From assembly GCF_000024925.1 (NCBI RefSeq), contig NC_013521.1, positions 4,092,001 to 4,156,000 on the forward strand: a stretch of 64,000 nt of DNA. Reading direction: 5' to 3'. Shown here piece by piece: positions 49,006-61,663 of this stretch. The position numbers were made by a program, and so were the translations under genes. Under the pieces are notes generated by a model. It was not told the DNA's origin. It ran no database searches and saw nothing but the letters and a program-made list of their open reading frames with translations. The first letter of the stretch is position 1, and every line of letters begins with the position of its first letter. Source of the stretch: Sanguibacter keddieii DSM 10542 (GTDB taxonomy: Bacteria; Actinomycetota; Actinomycetes; Actinomycetales; Cellulomonadaceae).

Positions 49006-49644
49006 ATGGACGACGACCAGGTCGCGGTCGGCCGGAGGGCTCGGGCCAAGCAGGACAAGCACCAGCGCATCCTCGAGGCGGCCCGCGGCCTCTTCGCCGA
49101 GCTCGGTGTCAGCACCGTCACCACCCAGCAGGTCGCCGACCGTGCCGACGTCGCCATCGGCACGCTGTTCCGCTACGCCTCGACCAAGGCCGAGCTGCTG
49201 ATCATGGTGCAGAACGAGAAGTTCGCCGCCGCCATCCAGGAGGGGCTCGCCGCCGGCGAGCGGGCCGGACCGCAGGGAGCCGTGGACGACGTGCTCACGC
49301 TCCTCCGCCCCGTGGTGGCGTGCGTGCGTGAGCACGTCGAGAACGGACGGACCTACCTGCACGAGCTCGTCGTCGGCGACCCCGAGGAGCCCTACCGGCA
49401 GGCCGGGCTCGAGCTGTCGGCCAGGCTCGAGGCCGGGGTCGCCGCGACGCTCGTCCGGGCCAGGGACGTCACGCCAGGGGACGCAGGCACGCTGGCGCGT
49501 GTGGTGTCAGCCGTGCTCCACCTCTCGCTGACCGCGACCCTCACGGACGGCACGAGCCTCGACGACGTGCTCGCCGACATCCGCGCACAGCTCAGGGCGG
49601 TCCTCGACCCGCTGGCCCCGGCCGTGGGACGTCGGGCAGTGTGA
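49006..49644 (+). CDS. TetR-family repressor, paralogue of the gene at 40082
   Basis: 212 residues. The helix-turn-helix GRRARAKQDKHQRILEAARGLFAELGVSTVTTQQVADRADVAIGTLFRYASTKAELL aligns with that of the TetR at 40082-40681, as does the ligand domain (LRPVVACVREHVENGRTYLHELVVGDPEEPYRQAGLELSAR). It should repress the divergent hydrolase/quinone oxidoreductase operon and itself. AGGGAGGA stands just before ATG 49006. The last codons and stop lie inside a 15-base tandem repeat. Confidence 0.92.
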   Translation: MDDDQVAVGRRARAKQDKHQRILEAARGLFAELGVSTVTTQQVADRADVAIGTLFRYASTKAELLIMVQNEKFAAAIQEGLAAGERAGPQGAVDDVLTLLRPVVACVREHVENGRTYLHELVVGDPEEPYRQAGLELSARLEAGVAATLVRARDVTPGDAGTLARVVSAVLHLSLTATLTDGTSLDDVLADIRAQLRAVLDPLAPAVGRRAV

Positions 49645-49672
49645 CGTCGGGCAATGTGACGTCGGGCAATGC
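49628..49672 (+). repeat. 15-base tandem repeat spanning the TetR stop codon
   Basis: GACGTCGGGCARTGY occurs three times head to tail (49628-49642, 49643-49657, 49658-49672), with a partial fourth. The first copy contains the last codons of the TetR gene and its TGA begins at 49642. The remaining sequence to 49861 (about 190 bases) shows no gene. Confidence 0.9.
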
Positions 49673-49861
49673 GACGTCCGTCTGCGCGACGCCACGCGGG
49701 TCACCCGTACACCACGACGCACACCGTGTTCGAGTCGAAGGGCTCATCTCGGCACCCGATCGGCTTGGCACTGTGGGGGTGCGCTCCCCGCCGCGGCCGC
49801 CCTCCTCCAGGGACGGCCCACCCCTCGCACCCGGGAGCCAGGACGAGAGAGAGCTCCCCTG

Positions 49862-50152
49862 ATGTCGTCGCAGCCTGCCACCACCCGCGCCCTGACCGTC
49901 ACCGTGGTGACCCCCGAGGGCGAGCTGTGGTCCGGCGACGCCGCAGCCGTCACCGTCCCCGGCACCGGCGGCTCGATCGGGATCCGGCCGGGAAGGCTGC
50001 CGCTGGCCACCGAGCTCGCCTCGGGGCAGGTGATGGTCCGCACCCCGTCCGGGGACTCCGTCAGCTGCACCGTGACCGGTGGGTTCGTCGTCGTCGACGA
50101 AGACGATGTGACGGTCATCGCCGACAAGGTGGAGAAGGTCGGAGCGCGCTGA
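49862..50152 (+). CDS. stand-alone ATP synthase epsilon-subunit-like protein
   Basis: 96 residues that fit the N-terminal beta-sandwich of the F1 epsilon subunit: LTVTVVTPEGELWSGDAAAVTVPGTGGSIGIRPGRLPLATELASGQVMV, then a FVVVDEDDVTVIAD strand. Like many actinobacterial epsilon subunits it lacks most of the C-terminal helical hairpin. It is not in an atp operon: neighbours are a TetR and a zinc-finger gene. It may be a second copy, or an unrelated protein using the fold. AGAGAG lies about eight bases before ATG 49862. Confidence 0.7.
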   Translation: MSSQPATTRALTVTVVTPEGELWSGDAAAVTVPGTGGSIGIRPGRLPLATELASGQVMVRTPSGDSVSCTVTGGFVVVDEDDVTVIADKVEKVGAR

Positions 50153-50303
50153 GCGCACCTGGCCCGGGCACCGGTGCCGCGTCCGCGGCAGACAGCTCCA
50201 GAGGGGTGATCCCGATGCCCCTCTGGGGCGCCTGCAGCCGGGGCACCTGAACCCTGCGCGCGAGGAGATGCGCCCCTGCGGCGTCGAGGCCAGGCTGGTG
50301 GTG

Positions 50304-50657
50304 ATGGAACACCACCCGAGCGCGCCGCTCCTCGACGAGCGGCGCAGGGCGCTGCTCGACGAGCTCGCCCGTGTCGACGGCGAGCTCCGCACAGTCCGCG
50401 AGGCCAAGACCGACGGGACCGACGACGACGAGCACGACCCTGAGGGGGCGACGATGTCGACGCAGTGGTCGCATGCGACGGGGCTGCGCTCCGCGGTGGT
50501 CTTGCAGCTGGAGGAGGTCGACGGTGCGCTCGCCCGGATCGCCGCTGGTACCTACGGCACCTGCACCCGGTGCGGGCGACCTATCAGTGCCGGGCGCCTG
50601 GAGGCGCGCCCGTCCGCTCCCCTCTGCATCGACTGCGCCCGGGGGACCACCGGCTGA
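50304..50657 (+). CDS. DksA/TraR-type zinc-finger protein
   Basis: 117 residues from ATG 50304; an in-frame ATG at 50268 directly after GAGGAG would add twelve. An N-terminal helical region (LLDERRRALLDELARVDGELRTVREAK), an acidic stretch (DGTDDDEHDPEG), a helix ending EEVDGALARIAAGTYG and a C4 zinc finger C87/C90-C108/C111 (CTRCGRPIS...LCIDC) are as in DksA/TraR relatives. These bind in the RNA polymerase secondary channel; in actinobacteria RbpA/CarD do much of this work and the role of such short proteins is unclear. Confidence 0.85.
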   Translation: MEHHPSAPLLDERRRALLDELARVDGELRTVREAKTDGTDDDEHDPEGATMSTQWSHATGLRSAVVLQLEEVDGALARIAAGTYGTCTRCGRPISAGRLEARPSAPLCIDCARGTTG

Positions 50658-50670
50658 GGCCTGCGCAGAC

Positions 50671-51492
50671 CTATGCGGGGACGGCCACCGGCAGCACCCC
50701 GTGGCGGGCGAGGTGGGTGCGCACCTCGTCGGTCACGTCGTCGGCAAGCTCCTCGAAGAACCCGTGCCGGTAGCCCGGGTAGGTCGTGAGGTCGGCGCCG
50801 GTGATGTGCTCTGCGAGACGCTCTGCGTTGACGACGGGGGTCATGAGGTCGTCCTCGCCGTGCAGGACGAGCGTCGGGGCGCTGATCTGCGAGAGCTCGG
50901 TCGAGGCGTCGTGCCGGCCGCTGACCCGGAGGTGCGCTCGCGACTCCTCGCGGCTCATCGTCGGGTCGCCGAGGAGGTGGCTCCGCTCGGGGGTGCCGGG
51001 CCACAGCGGTGTGTAGAAGAGGTCGTGGAGCACCTGCCGCCCGGTGCCAGGCTCCGCCCGCGCGATCGACAGGCGTGTCTCGACGCTGCGCTCGACGGCG
51101 AGGTCGCCGCCCGGCGAGGTGCAGGCCAGCACGAGTGCGGAGACCAGTGCGGGACGCCTGATCGCGAGCTTCTGAGCGATTCGACCGCCCATGGACGTGC
51201 CGTAGACCGCCGCCGAGGAGATCCCGAGGTAGTCCAAGACGTCTGCGACGTCGTCGGCGAAGGTCTCGGTGGTCCAGTCCCCGACAGCCCCACGGCTCCC
51301 GCCGGTGCCGCGGTAGTCGATGGTCAGCGTGCTCAGGCTGTCCTCGAACCGGTCCCGCAGACCGGTCCACCACCGGTGCGAGTTGGCCTGCCCCTGCAGG
51401 AGGACGAGGGTCGGTGCGCCCTTGGGGCCGCCGCGCTGTGCGCGCAGCTCAAAACCGTCGCGTGCGAGGACGGTCATCGTGCTCAGAGTCAT
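50671..51492 (-). CDS. alpha/beta hydrolase
   Basis: 273 residues. LLQGQANSHRWWTGLRDRF, DYRGTGGS, the elbow YGTSMGGR (S100), HGEDDLMTP and GYRHGFFEEL are the hydrolase motifs, in the 3-oxoadipate enol-lactonase/chloroperoxidase-like group. Substrate unknown. ATG 51492 is taken as start; no strong ribosome-binding site. Its upstream region contains repeat element C and then the rRNA terminator; read-through from rrn on the same strand is possible. Confidence 0.88.
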   Translation of the reverse strand: MTLSTMTVLARDGFELRAQRGGPKGAPTLVLLQGQANSHRWWTGLRDRFEDSLSTLTIDYRGTGGSRGAVGDWTTETFADDVADVLDYLGISSAAVYGTSMGGRIAQKLAIRRPALVSALVLACTSPGGDLAVERSVETRLSIARAEPGTGRQVLHDLFYTPLWPGTPERSHLLGDPTMSREESRAHLRVSGRHDASTELSQISAPTLVLHGEDDLMTPVVNAERLAEHITGADLTTYPGYRHGFFEELADDVTDEVRTHLARHGVLPVAVPA

Positions 51493-51586
51493 GATCCGAC
51501 GGTAGACCCGGCCGCCACGACGACATGCCGTCCTGGGGGGTTCCGTTCGTCACTCCGAGGGGCCCTCGACACCGGACGAGAGCTCA

Positions 51587-51693
51587 CCAGGTCGCACCAA
51601 TCAGCACGAGGTCGTACTGACACTCCAGCACGGGCACGCACAGCTCCCGATCTGGCATGTCGGTACGACCTCGGCAGCATGAGTGCGACCTCG
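51587..51693. repeat. nested box repeat element, copy C
   Basis: Boxes CCAGGTCGCAC (51587) and CGAGGTCGTAC (51607) are 20 bases apart. Inverted copies end at 51673 and 51693, again 20 apart. Inner arms 51607-51622 and 51658-51673 match at 15 of 16; outer arms AGGTCGCAC/GTGCGACCT are perfect. Spacers of nine bases between boxes are the same length as in copy B but different in sequence. It lies between the hydrolase start and the rRNA terminator. Confidence 0.85.
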
Positions 51694-51742
51694 GCAGATG
51701 TCCGGGGACTCTGAGGGCCACGTCGAGAAGTGTCCGGGTACG

Positions 51743-51777
51743 ACGAAAGCCCACCCCCAGAAGGGGTGGGCTTTCGT
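51743..51777 (-). terminator. terminator of the rRNA operon
   Basis: ACGAAAGCCCACCCC (51743-51757) pairs perfectly with 51763-51777 around a five-base loop, directly after 5S rRNA in the direction of transcription. Confidence 0.95.
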
Positions 51778-51788
51778 TGAATGATTGT

Positions 51789-51905
51789 CCGGCGGCGACC
51801 TACTCTCCCACACAGTCTCCCGTGCAGTACCATCGGCGCAGAGGGGCTTAGCTTCCGGGTTCGGAATGGGACCGGGCGTTTCCCCCTCGCTATGACCGCC
51901 GTAAC
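51789..51905 (-). rRNA. rrf: 5S ribosomal RNA
   Basis: About 117 bases. On the minus strand it begins GTTACGGCGGTCATAGCG and ends GTAGGTCGCCGCCGG, with GGTCCCATTCCGAACCCGG in between, the standard bacterial 5S pattern; the ends pair (GGCGG/CCGCC). Ends are good to a few bases. Confidence 0.97.
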
Positions 51906-51982
51906 TCTATTGGGTTGTCAACCGGTTCTCGGCCGTTACCCGAGAACCGCACAGTGGACGCGTAGCACACAAAAATTGAGTG
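51906..51982 (-). other. 23S-5S spacer with half of the pre-23S processing stem
   Basis: The 77-base spacer has the hairpin CGGTTCTCGG (51923-51932)/CCGAGAACCG (51940-51949). The plus-strand segment 51942-51962 (GAGAACCGCACAGTGGACG...) is complementary at 20 of 21 positions to 55145-55165 upstream of 23S, so the two can form the stem normally cut by RNase III. No tRNA. Confidence 0.7.
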
Positions 51983-57070
<5,088 letters not shown>

Positions 57071-57780
57071 AATGTTTGCTATCAACCAGCCGAAACCAGT
57101 TAACAACCATACGAAGCAAGCCTCCCTGCAAAGAGAGAACTTGATTAATCAAGGCTACAAACCGAAAACTTGCGTTTTCAATTCATACCAAATAAACCTC
57201 GTCCAGCATCAGCCCCGACCGAACGATCAGGTACCAACCCAAGACGAGGGGTCTTGGCATTGACTATTAAGCACACTGTTGAGTTCTCAAGGAGCGGACG
57301 CGCATCACCCGTTCACTCATTACTGAGCGTCTGGCGTGAGGCAACCGTTCAAACTTACCCGACTCGCAACCCTGCGTCAACCCGCCGTTTCCAGCGCATT
57401 AACCCGGTGAAGCGGGCCTGGTGAAGACTACCTGATCTCCGCGGCCTCCCGAACCACTCTTCCGAGCGACTCGAACCGCATCTACCAGCACCAGACTCGA
57501 AGTCCCGCACCGGCCGAACCAGGCCCTCCACACTACCAGGCGCAGGCGGACCTGCGAAGCCTTCATGAGGAGGATGCCGAACCCCGGGACCAGCCACTTC
57601 GCGGCGGCTCCGAAGAGCTTCGCAGTGGTGTCTGTGTCTCCCGGTCGGGCTGACGTCGAGAACAGTACGTCAGACATCGGCGCTTCTCCAAACCGGTGCC
57701 CCGACTCCTCGCTGCGCACCTCACCGCGCCCTCGACGACGCCCGGACGACGGGTCCCGGCACCACCGTGAGACGGCTCGC
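57071..57780 (-). promoter_or_regulatory. rRNA operon leader and promoter region
   Basis: 710 bases between 16S and the glycoside hydrolase gene. A strong promoter lies at TTGACG (57380-57375), 17-base spacer, TAAGTT (57357-57352). The transcribed leader is AT-richer than its surroundings and holds CTTGATTAATCAAG (57140-57153, perfect palindrome), a CCAAGAC/GTCTTGG hairpin (57239-57257) and the sense-strand motif TTGAGAACTCAACAG typical of actinobacterial rrn leaders. Upstream of the promoter (57381-57780) I see no convincing gene; additional promoters are likely. Confidence 0.85.
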
Positions 57781-59148
57781 TCACCCTTCCGCGTGCGCCG
57801 CTCCCCCGGTCATGAACAGCTCGTTGCACTCGCGCTGGAGCGTCTCGTCCTCCCACATGGCGTGGTGCGGCGCCGCGTTCGAGCACACGACGGTCCCCCA
57901 CGCCCCGACGTCGACCGAGAGCTGCACCGCATCCCGGCAGATCTGCGATCCGACCGGTCCCTCCTCGAACCGGCAGTCCTTCGGGGTGTAGCCGACCCAC
58001 CCCTCTCCGAAGACCAGCGGTACCCCGAGCCGTGCCGCGGTGTCGGCGGCGACGCCCACCCACTCGCCGAGCCGTTGCGCCATCGCGATGCGGTGCGCCC
58101 CGTACCGCTCGTAGAGCCACCGGTCCACGGCCTCGGCGTCGCACCAGTCGTGGAGGTAGATCTCCGCGTGCCCCACGATCGAGGCGTGCCGCTTCCACTC
58201 CTCGTCGGCGGGTGGCGCCCAGTCCTCGAAGCGCGGCGCGTCCGGGCGCAGCAGGGGCTCCGCGAGGTCCTGCCGGAAGTCGGCAGGGTCGCCCCGCAGC
58301 ACCAGCTCGGTGACGAGGTCGTCGAGCACCCCGTAGACGTAGGGGTGCACCCCCAGCACCCCGGCGTTCCGGGGCACTCCCCGCATCGCCGTGACCGGCA
58401 CGGCCGCGTAGTTCGGTCCGCAGAGCACCTCGGGGTGCCGCGCGGCGAAGGCGTCGATGCCCGCCTCGAGCCGGTCGCGCAGCTCGACCACCGGGTCCTC
58501 GCGCCCGGGGAGCCCGGCGGTCAGGTGCCCGGCCTGGACCTCGTTGTGGATCTCGACGAAGGCGAGCGTCTCGGCGAGGCCGTGCTCGGCCAAGAGGTCC
58601 ACCAGGTCGGCCATCGCCTCCCCCAGGACGACGGTGCGCTCCTCGGGAGGCACGGCCTCGAGGGCGTCGTACCAGGCGCGGTCCGCCGCGAAGGACGGGC
58701 TCTGCTGGTACTCCCACGACGACGCGACCACCACCACGCCGTGACGGCGGGCCGCCTCGAAGAACCTCAGGAGGTGCGCCCGGCCGTCGACCACCGTCGG
58801 CTCACGGACGTCGTACCACCGCACCCTGCCGGCATAGCCCCCGCCGATCGGCCCGAGGTGCAGCGCCGAGGTGTCCAGCCCCGACCGGAACAGCAGGAAG
58901 GGCATCGCGCAGATGCGCACGGCGTTGTAGCCCAGCTCGACCGCACGGGCGAAGGCCGCGTCGAGGTCCTCGAAGGGCTCGCCCGGGCCGGTCCGCACGT
59001 ACCAGGAGAAGTCCCAGAGCGAGATCGCCAGCCGGTCGGGCAGGTGCCCCGGGGTCGCGACGTCTGCCGCACCACGCAGACGCGCACCGCCCCCGGCGCC
59101 GTCGGTGCGCCCGGGAGTCCCACCGGTCGTGACCATCGCGGCCCTCAT
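57781..59148 (-). CDS. cellulase-like clan-A glycoside hydrolase
   Basis: 455 residues, a (beta/alpha)8 barrel by pattern: ISLWDFSWYVRTGPGEPFEDL, GYNAVRICAMPFLL, VVVVASSWEYQQS, FVEIHNEVQAG with the acid/base glutamate after Asn (E203), GVHPYVYG and the presumed nucleophile in VFGEGWVGYTP (about E380). No signal peptide, so it probably acts in the cytoplasm on imported oligosaccharides. Similar proteins are annotated only as 'cellulase-like family'. ATG 59148 overlaps the stop of the GH35 gene as ATGA. It is the last gene of the operon and converges toward, and lies just upstream of, the rrn promoter region on the same strand. Confidence 0.83.
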   Translation of the reverse strand: MRAAMVTTGGTPGRTDGAGGGARLRGAADVATPGHLPDRLAISLWDFSWYVRTGPGEPFEDLDAAFARAVELGYNAVRICAMPFLLFRSGLDTSALHLGPIGGGYAGRVRWYDVREPTVVDGRAHLLRFFEAARRHGVVVVASSWEYQQSPSFAADRAWYDALEAVPPEERTVVLGEAMADLVDLLAEHGLAETLAFVEIHNEVQAGHLTAGLPGREDPVVELRDRLEAGIDAFAARHPEVLCGPNYAAVPVTAMRGVPRNAGVLGVHPYVYGVLDDLVTELVLRGDPADFRQDLAEPLLRPDAPRFEDWAPPADEEWKRHASIVGHAEIYLHDWCDAEAVDRWLYERYGAHRIAMAQRLGEWVGVAADTAARLGVPLVFGEGWVGYTPKDCRFEEGPVGSQICRDAVQLSVDVGAWGTVVCSNAAPHHAMWEDETLQRECNELFMTGGAAHAEG

Positions 59149-61643
59149 CCCTTCACCGCCCCTGCGGTCGACACCGAGGACGGTCGGCTCTGACCCACCC
59201 CGTGGTCATCGGCGCGCAGCACGGTGCGGGCCACCCGCACCACGTCGACGGAACGCACCTCGACACCGTCCGCTGCGGGGACGACGGCCGGGTCTACCCG
59301 GACCCCCGTCGCCCCGACCCACGGGAGGAGCTCGAGCACGACGCCGTGCGCGGCGACCTCCTCGCGCCACGGTGTGAGGTCGAGGTCCCACACGCGGCCG
59401 TGCCAGAAGTGGTCGCTCACCAGGTGCTCGCCCACCCAGGCGCGGCCGACGTCGCCCGTCCAGGCGACGCGCAGGAGCGCCCGGTCGGTGCCGGTGAGCA
59501 GCGCGTCGGGCACGTCGAGGTGGACGCGTGCGGCGCCCGTCCAGTCGGTCGGCGCGCTGAGCCGGTCCACGGGCCCGCCGCGGGCCGGGGCGGGAGCCGT
59601 AGCGTCCGGCCGGAGGCCTGCGGCGACGCGGTGGGTCCCGGCACCCACGACGTCGACGGTCCACGTGCCCCACGGCGAGGCGGCGCCCGGTCCGCGCACG
59701 TCGTCGCGGACCTGGCCCGCTGGAGCGTCGACACCGTTGGAAGAGCCCACGGGCTCGAGCCCCTCCGGTGCCGGCAGCAGCGAGACGGTGGCCTGCGGGG
59801 CGTCGGTGTGCAGCACCAGGTCGCCGTCGAGCGCGTAGACGGGTGCGTCCGAGAGCACGAGGCGCTCACGTCCGGCGACCTCGAGCCGGTAGAGGGTGCT
59901 GGCCGTCGTGTCGTCGAGGACGACGACGCGCACCGCGGCGCCGTGGGCTCCGCCTCTCAGGTCGACGACGCAGCCGCGGCCGGGCGTTCGAGCGAGGGTG
60001 ACGACCGTGGTGTGTCCGTCGTCCCCGCGGGTGGCCGACCCCGCACCGGCGACGCTCACCTCCCCCTCGAGCACCAGCTCGACGTCCACGCCGTCGGTCG
60101 CGGCCAGGACGACGACGTCGTCGAGCCGGGCGAGGACCTGCGCCGTGGCGCTGCGCAGCACCAGCCCCTCCGCCAGCGCGTAGCGCAGCGGCCAGGCGAC
60201 CGAGACCCCCGCGGGCAGGTCGACCGGGCGGGTCGGCGTCGTGACCTGCTCCCCGTCGAGGTCGACCGTCACCTGGACGCCGGGCTGGGCGCTGATGGGC
60301 GCGGCGGACGGCTGGTACGTGGTGAGGAACAGGTAGCCGGAGCGCCCGTCGGAGCGCACGGACCAGCGGAGCTCGTCCGGGTCGGCGCTGCCGCCCCCGA
60401 CCGTCACGGTCATCGGGGCGAGCCGAGCCCCCTCGTCGGCGAGCCAGAGGTGCTGGCGGCGCAGGAGGTGGTGGTGCCGGCGGACCTGCCCGTGCTCCCC
60501 GACCGGCGCGTGGAAGTCGTAGGAGAGCGTCGGCACGTCGTTGGGGTAGCCGGTCGCCTGGGACTCCTGCTCCGTGCCGTGCGGCCCGACGCGCTGGGTG
60601 CCGCCGGCGTACATGTAGTACCCCTGCCACACCGAGCCCGAGCCGACCTTGGCGAGGGCGAGCGCCGCGACGTCGTCGGCCGTGACGAGGGGGCGGCGGT
60701 GGTAGGCCACGTGCATGCCGCCGCCGAGCTCGCAGGTGGCGAAGGGCAGGTCGTCGCGGTCGAGCGGCGCCTGGGCGCCCTGCTCGAGGACGATGCCGTC
60801 GAGCGCCTCGCGCAGGTCGGCACCGACCGTGAGGTCGTCGCGCACCGCGCTGTAGCGGTAGTGGACGGCGGAGAACTCGGGCCAGCCTGTCGTCGACTCC
60901 TCCCAGAAGCCGTCGGCGTACGCGCTGTAGAGCGGCAGCAGGGTGCCGGGGACCTGCGCGCCGCCCCACCCGGTCGCCGTCCACAGTGGGACCCGCAGGC
61001 CGAGGTCCTCGGCGGTGCGGCGCAGCGTGGCGAGGTGGCCGGGCTGGTCGTACAGCTCGTTCTCGATCTGCGCGCCGACCACGGGGCCGCCCTCGGCGTG
61101 GGTGAGCCCGGTGAGCTGGGCGATCGTCTGGCCGTAGAAGGCGCGGACGAGGTCGAGGTACGCCGGGTCGTCGGTCCGGGTGCGCAGGCCGCGCTCGACG
61201 AGCCAGTCCGGGAACCCTCCGTAGCGTGCCTCGCCGTGCGCCCACGGCCCCAGCCGGACGACGACGTCGAGACCGTGCGTCGCTGCCAGCTCGACGAAGG
61301 CCCGCAGGTCGAGGTTCCCGTCCCAGCGGAAGTCGCCGGGCGTCGGCTCGTGCGCCTGCCAGAACACGTAGGTGGCGACGGTGTCGAGACCGCCGGCCCG
61401 GGCGTGCCCGAGCACCTCGGACCAGCGCTCGCGGGGCAGCCGGGAGTAGTGGACCTCACCGGTGACCGGGATCCACGGCGCACCGCCGCGCTCCAGGGTC
61501 CGCGTGGTCGCCTGGATGCTGTCGGCGCTGTCGGCGCTGTCGGTGCCGTCGGTGCTCTCGCCGAGGAACGTGAGGCGCTCGGCCGGGACCGGCGGGGCGA
61601 CGCTGACAGAGCGCGTGGTGGTGCTGGTGTCCTGCGTGGTCAT
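59145..61643 (-). CDS. GH35 beta-galactosidase
   Basis: 832 residues from ATG 61643, which has AGGAGAG just before; an upstream in-frame ATG at 61667 overlaps the previous stop (ATGA) and is possible. The GH35 barrel has GEVHYSRLPRERWSEVL, TYVFWQAHEP, RLGPWAHGEARYGGFPDWL, the acid/base glutamate in QIENE (E196) and the nucleophile in CELGGGM (E305). C-terminal beta domains with a galactose-binding jelly-roll follow (APARGGPVDRLSAPTDWTGAARVHLDVP...WVGEHLV). A small insert TDGTDSADSADSIQ (about 32-45) has a repetitive DNA source. No signal peptide, so intracellular action on beta-galactosides is likely. Confidence 0.92.
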   Translation of the reverse strand: MTTQDTSTTTRSVSVAPPVPAERLTFLGESTDGTDSADSADSIQATTRTLERGGAPWIPVTGEVHYSRLPRERWSEVLGHARAGGLDTVATYVFWQAHEPTPGDFRWDGNLDLRAFVELAATHGLDVVVRLGPWAHGEARYGGFPDWLVERGLRTRTDDPAYLDLVRAFYGQTIAQLTGLTHAEGGPVVGAQIENELYDQPGHLATLRRTAEDLGLRVPLWTATGWGGAQVPGTLLPLYSAYADGFWEESTTGWPEFSAVHYRYSAVRDDLTVGADLREALDGIVLEQGAQAPLDRDDLPFATCELGGGMHVAYHRRPLVTADDVAALALAKVGSGSVWQGYYMYAGGTQRVGPHGTEQESQATGYPNDVPTLSYDFHAPVGEHGQVRRHHHLLRRQHLWLADEGARLAPMTVTVGGGSADPDELRWSVRSDGRSGYLFLTTYQPSAAPISAQPGVQVTVDLDGEQVTTPTRPVDLPAGVSVAWPLRYALAEGLVLRSATAQVLARLDDVVVLAATDGVDVELVLEGEVSVAGAGSATRGDDGHTTVVTLARTPGRGCVVDLRGGAHGAAVRVVVLDDTTASTLYRLEVAGRERLVLSDAPVYALDGDLVLHTDAPQATVSLLPAPEGLEPVGSSNGVDAPAGQVRDDVRGPGAASPWGTWTVDVVGAGTHRVAAGLRPDATAPAPARGGPVDRLSAPTDWTGAARVHLDVPDALLTGTDRALLRVAWTGDVGRAWVGEHLVSDHFWHGRVWDLDLTPWREEVAAHGVVLELLPWVGATGVRVDPAVVPAADGVEVRSVDVVRVARTVLRADDHGVGQSRPSSVSTAGAVKG

Positions 61644-61663
61644 CGGTCTCTCCTTCGAGGACG

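Noticed and set aside
57399-57719. 106-codon minus-strand frame before the rRNA promoter
   Set aside because: Its middle (KLFGAAAKWLVPGFGILLMKA) looks slightly protein-like, but it overlaps the rrn upstream region, has no known relative and no clear ribosome-binding site.
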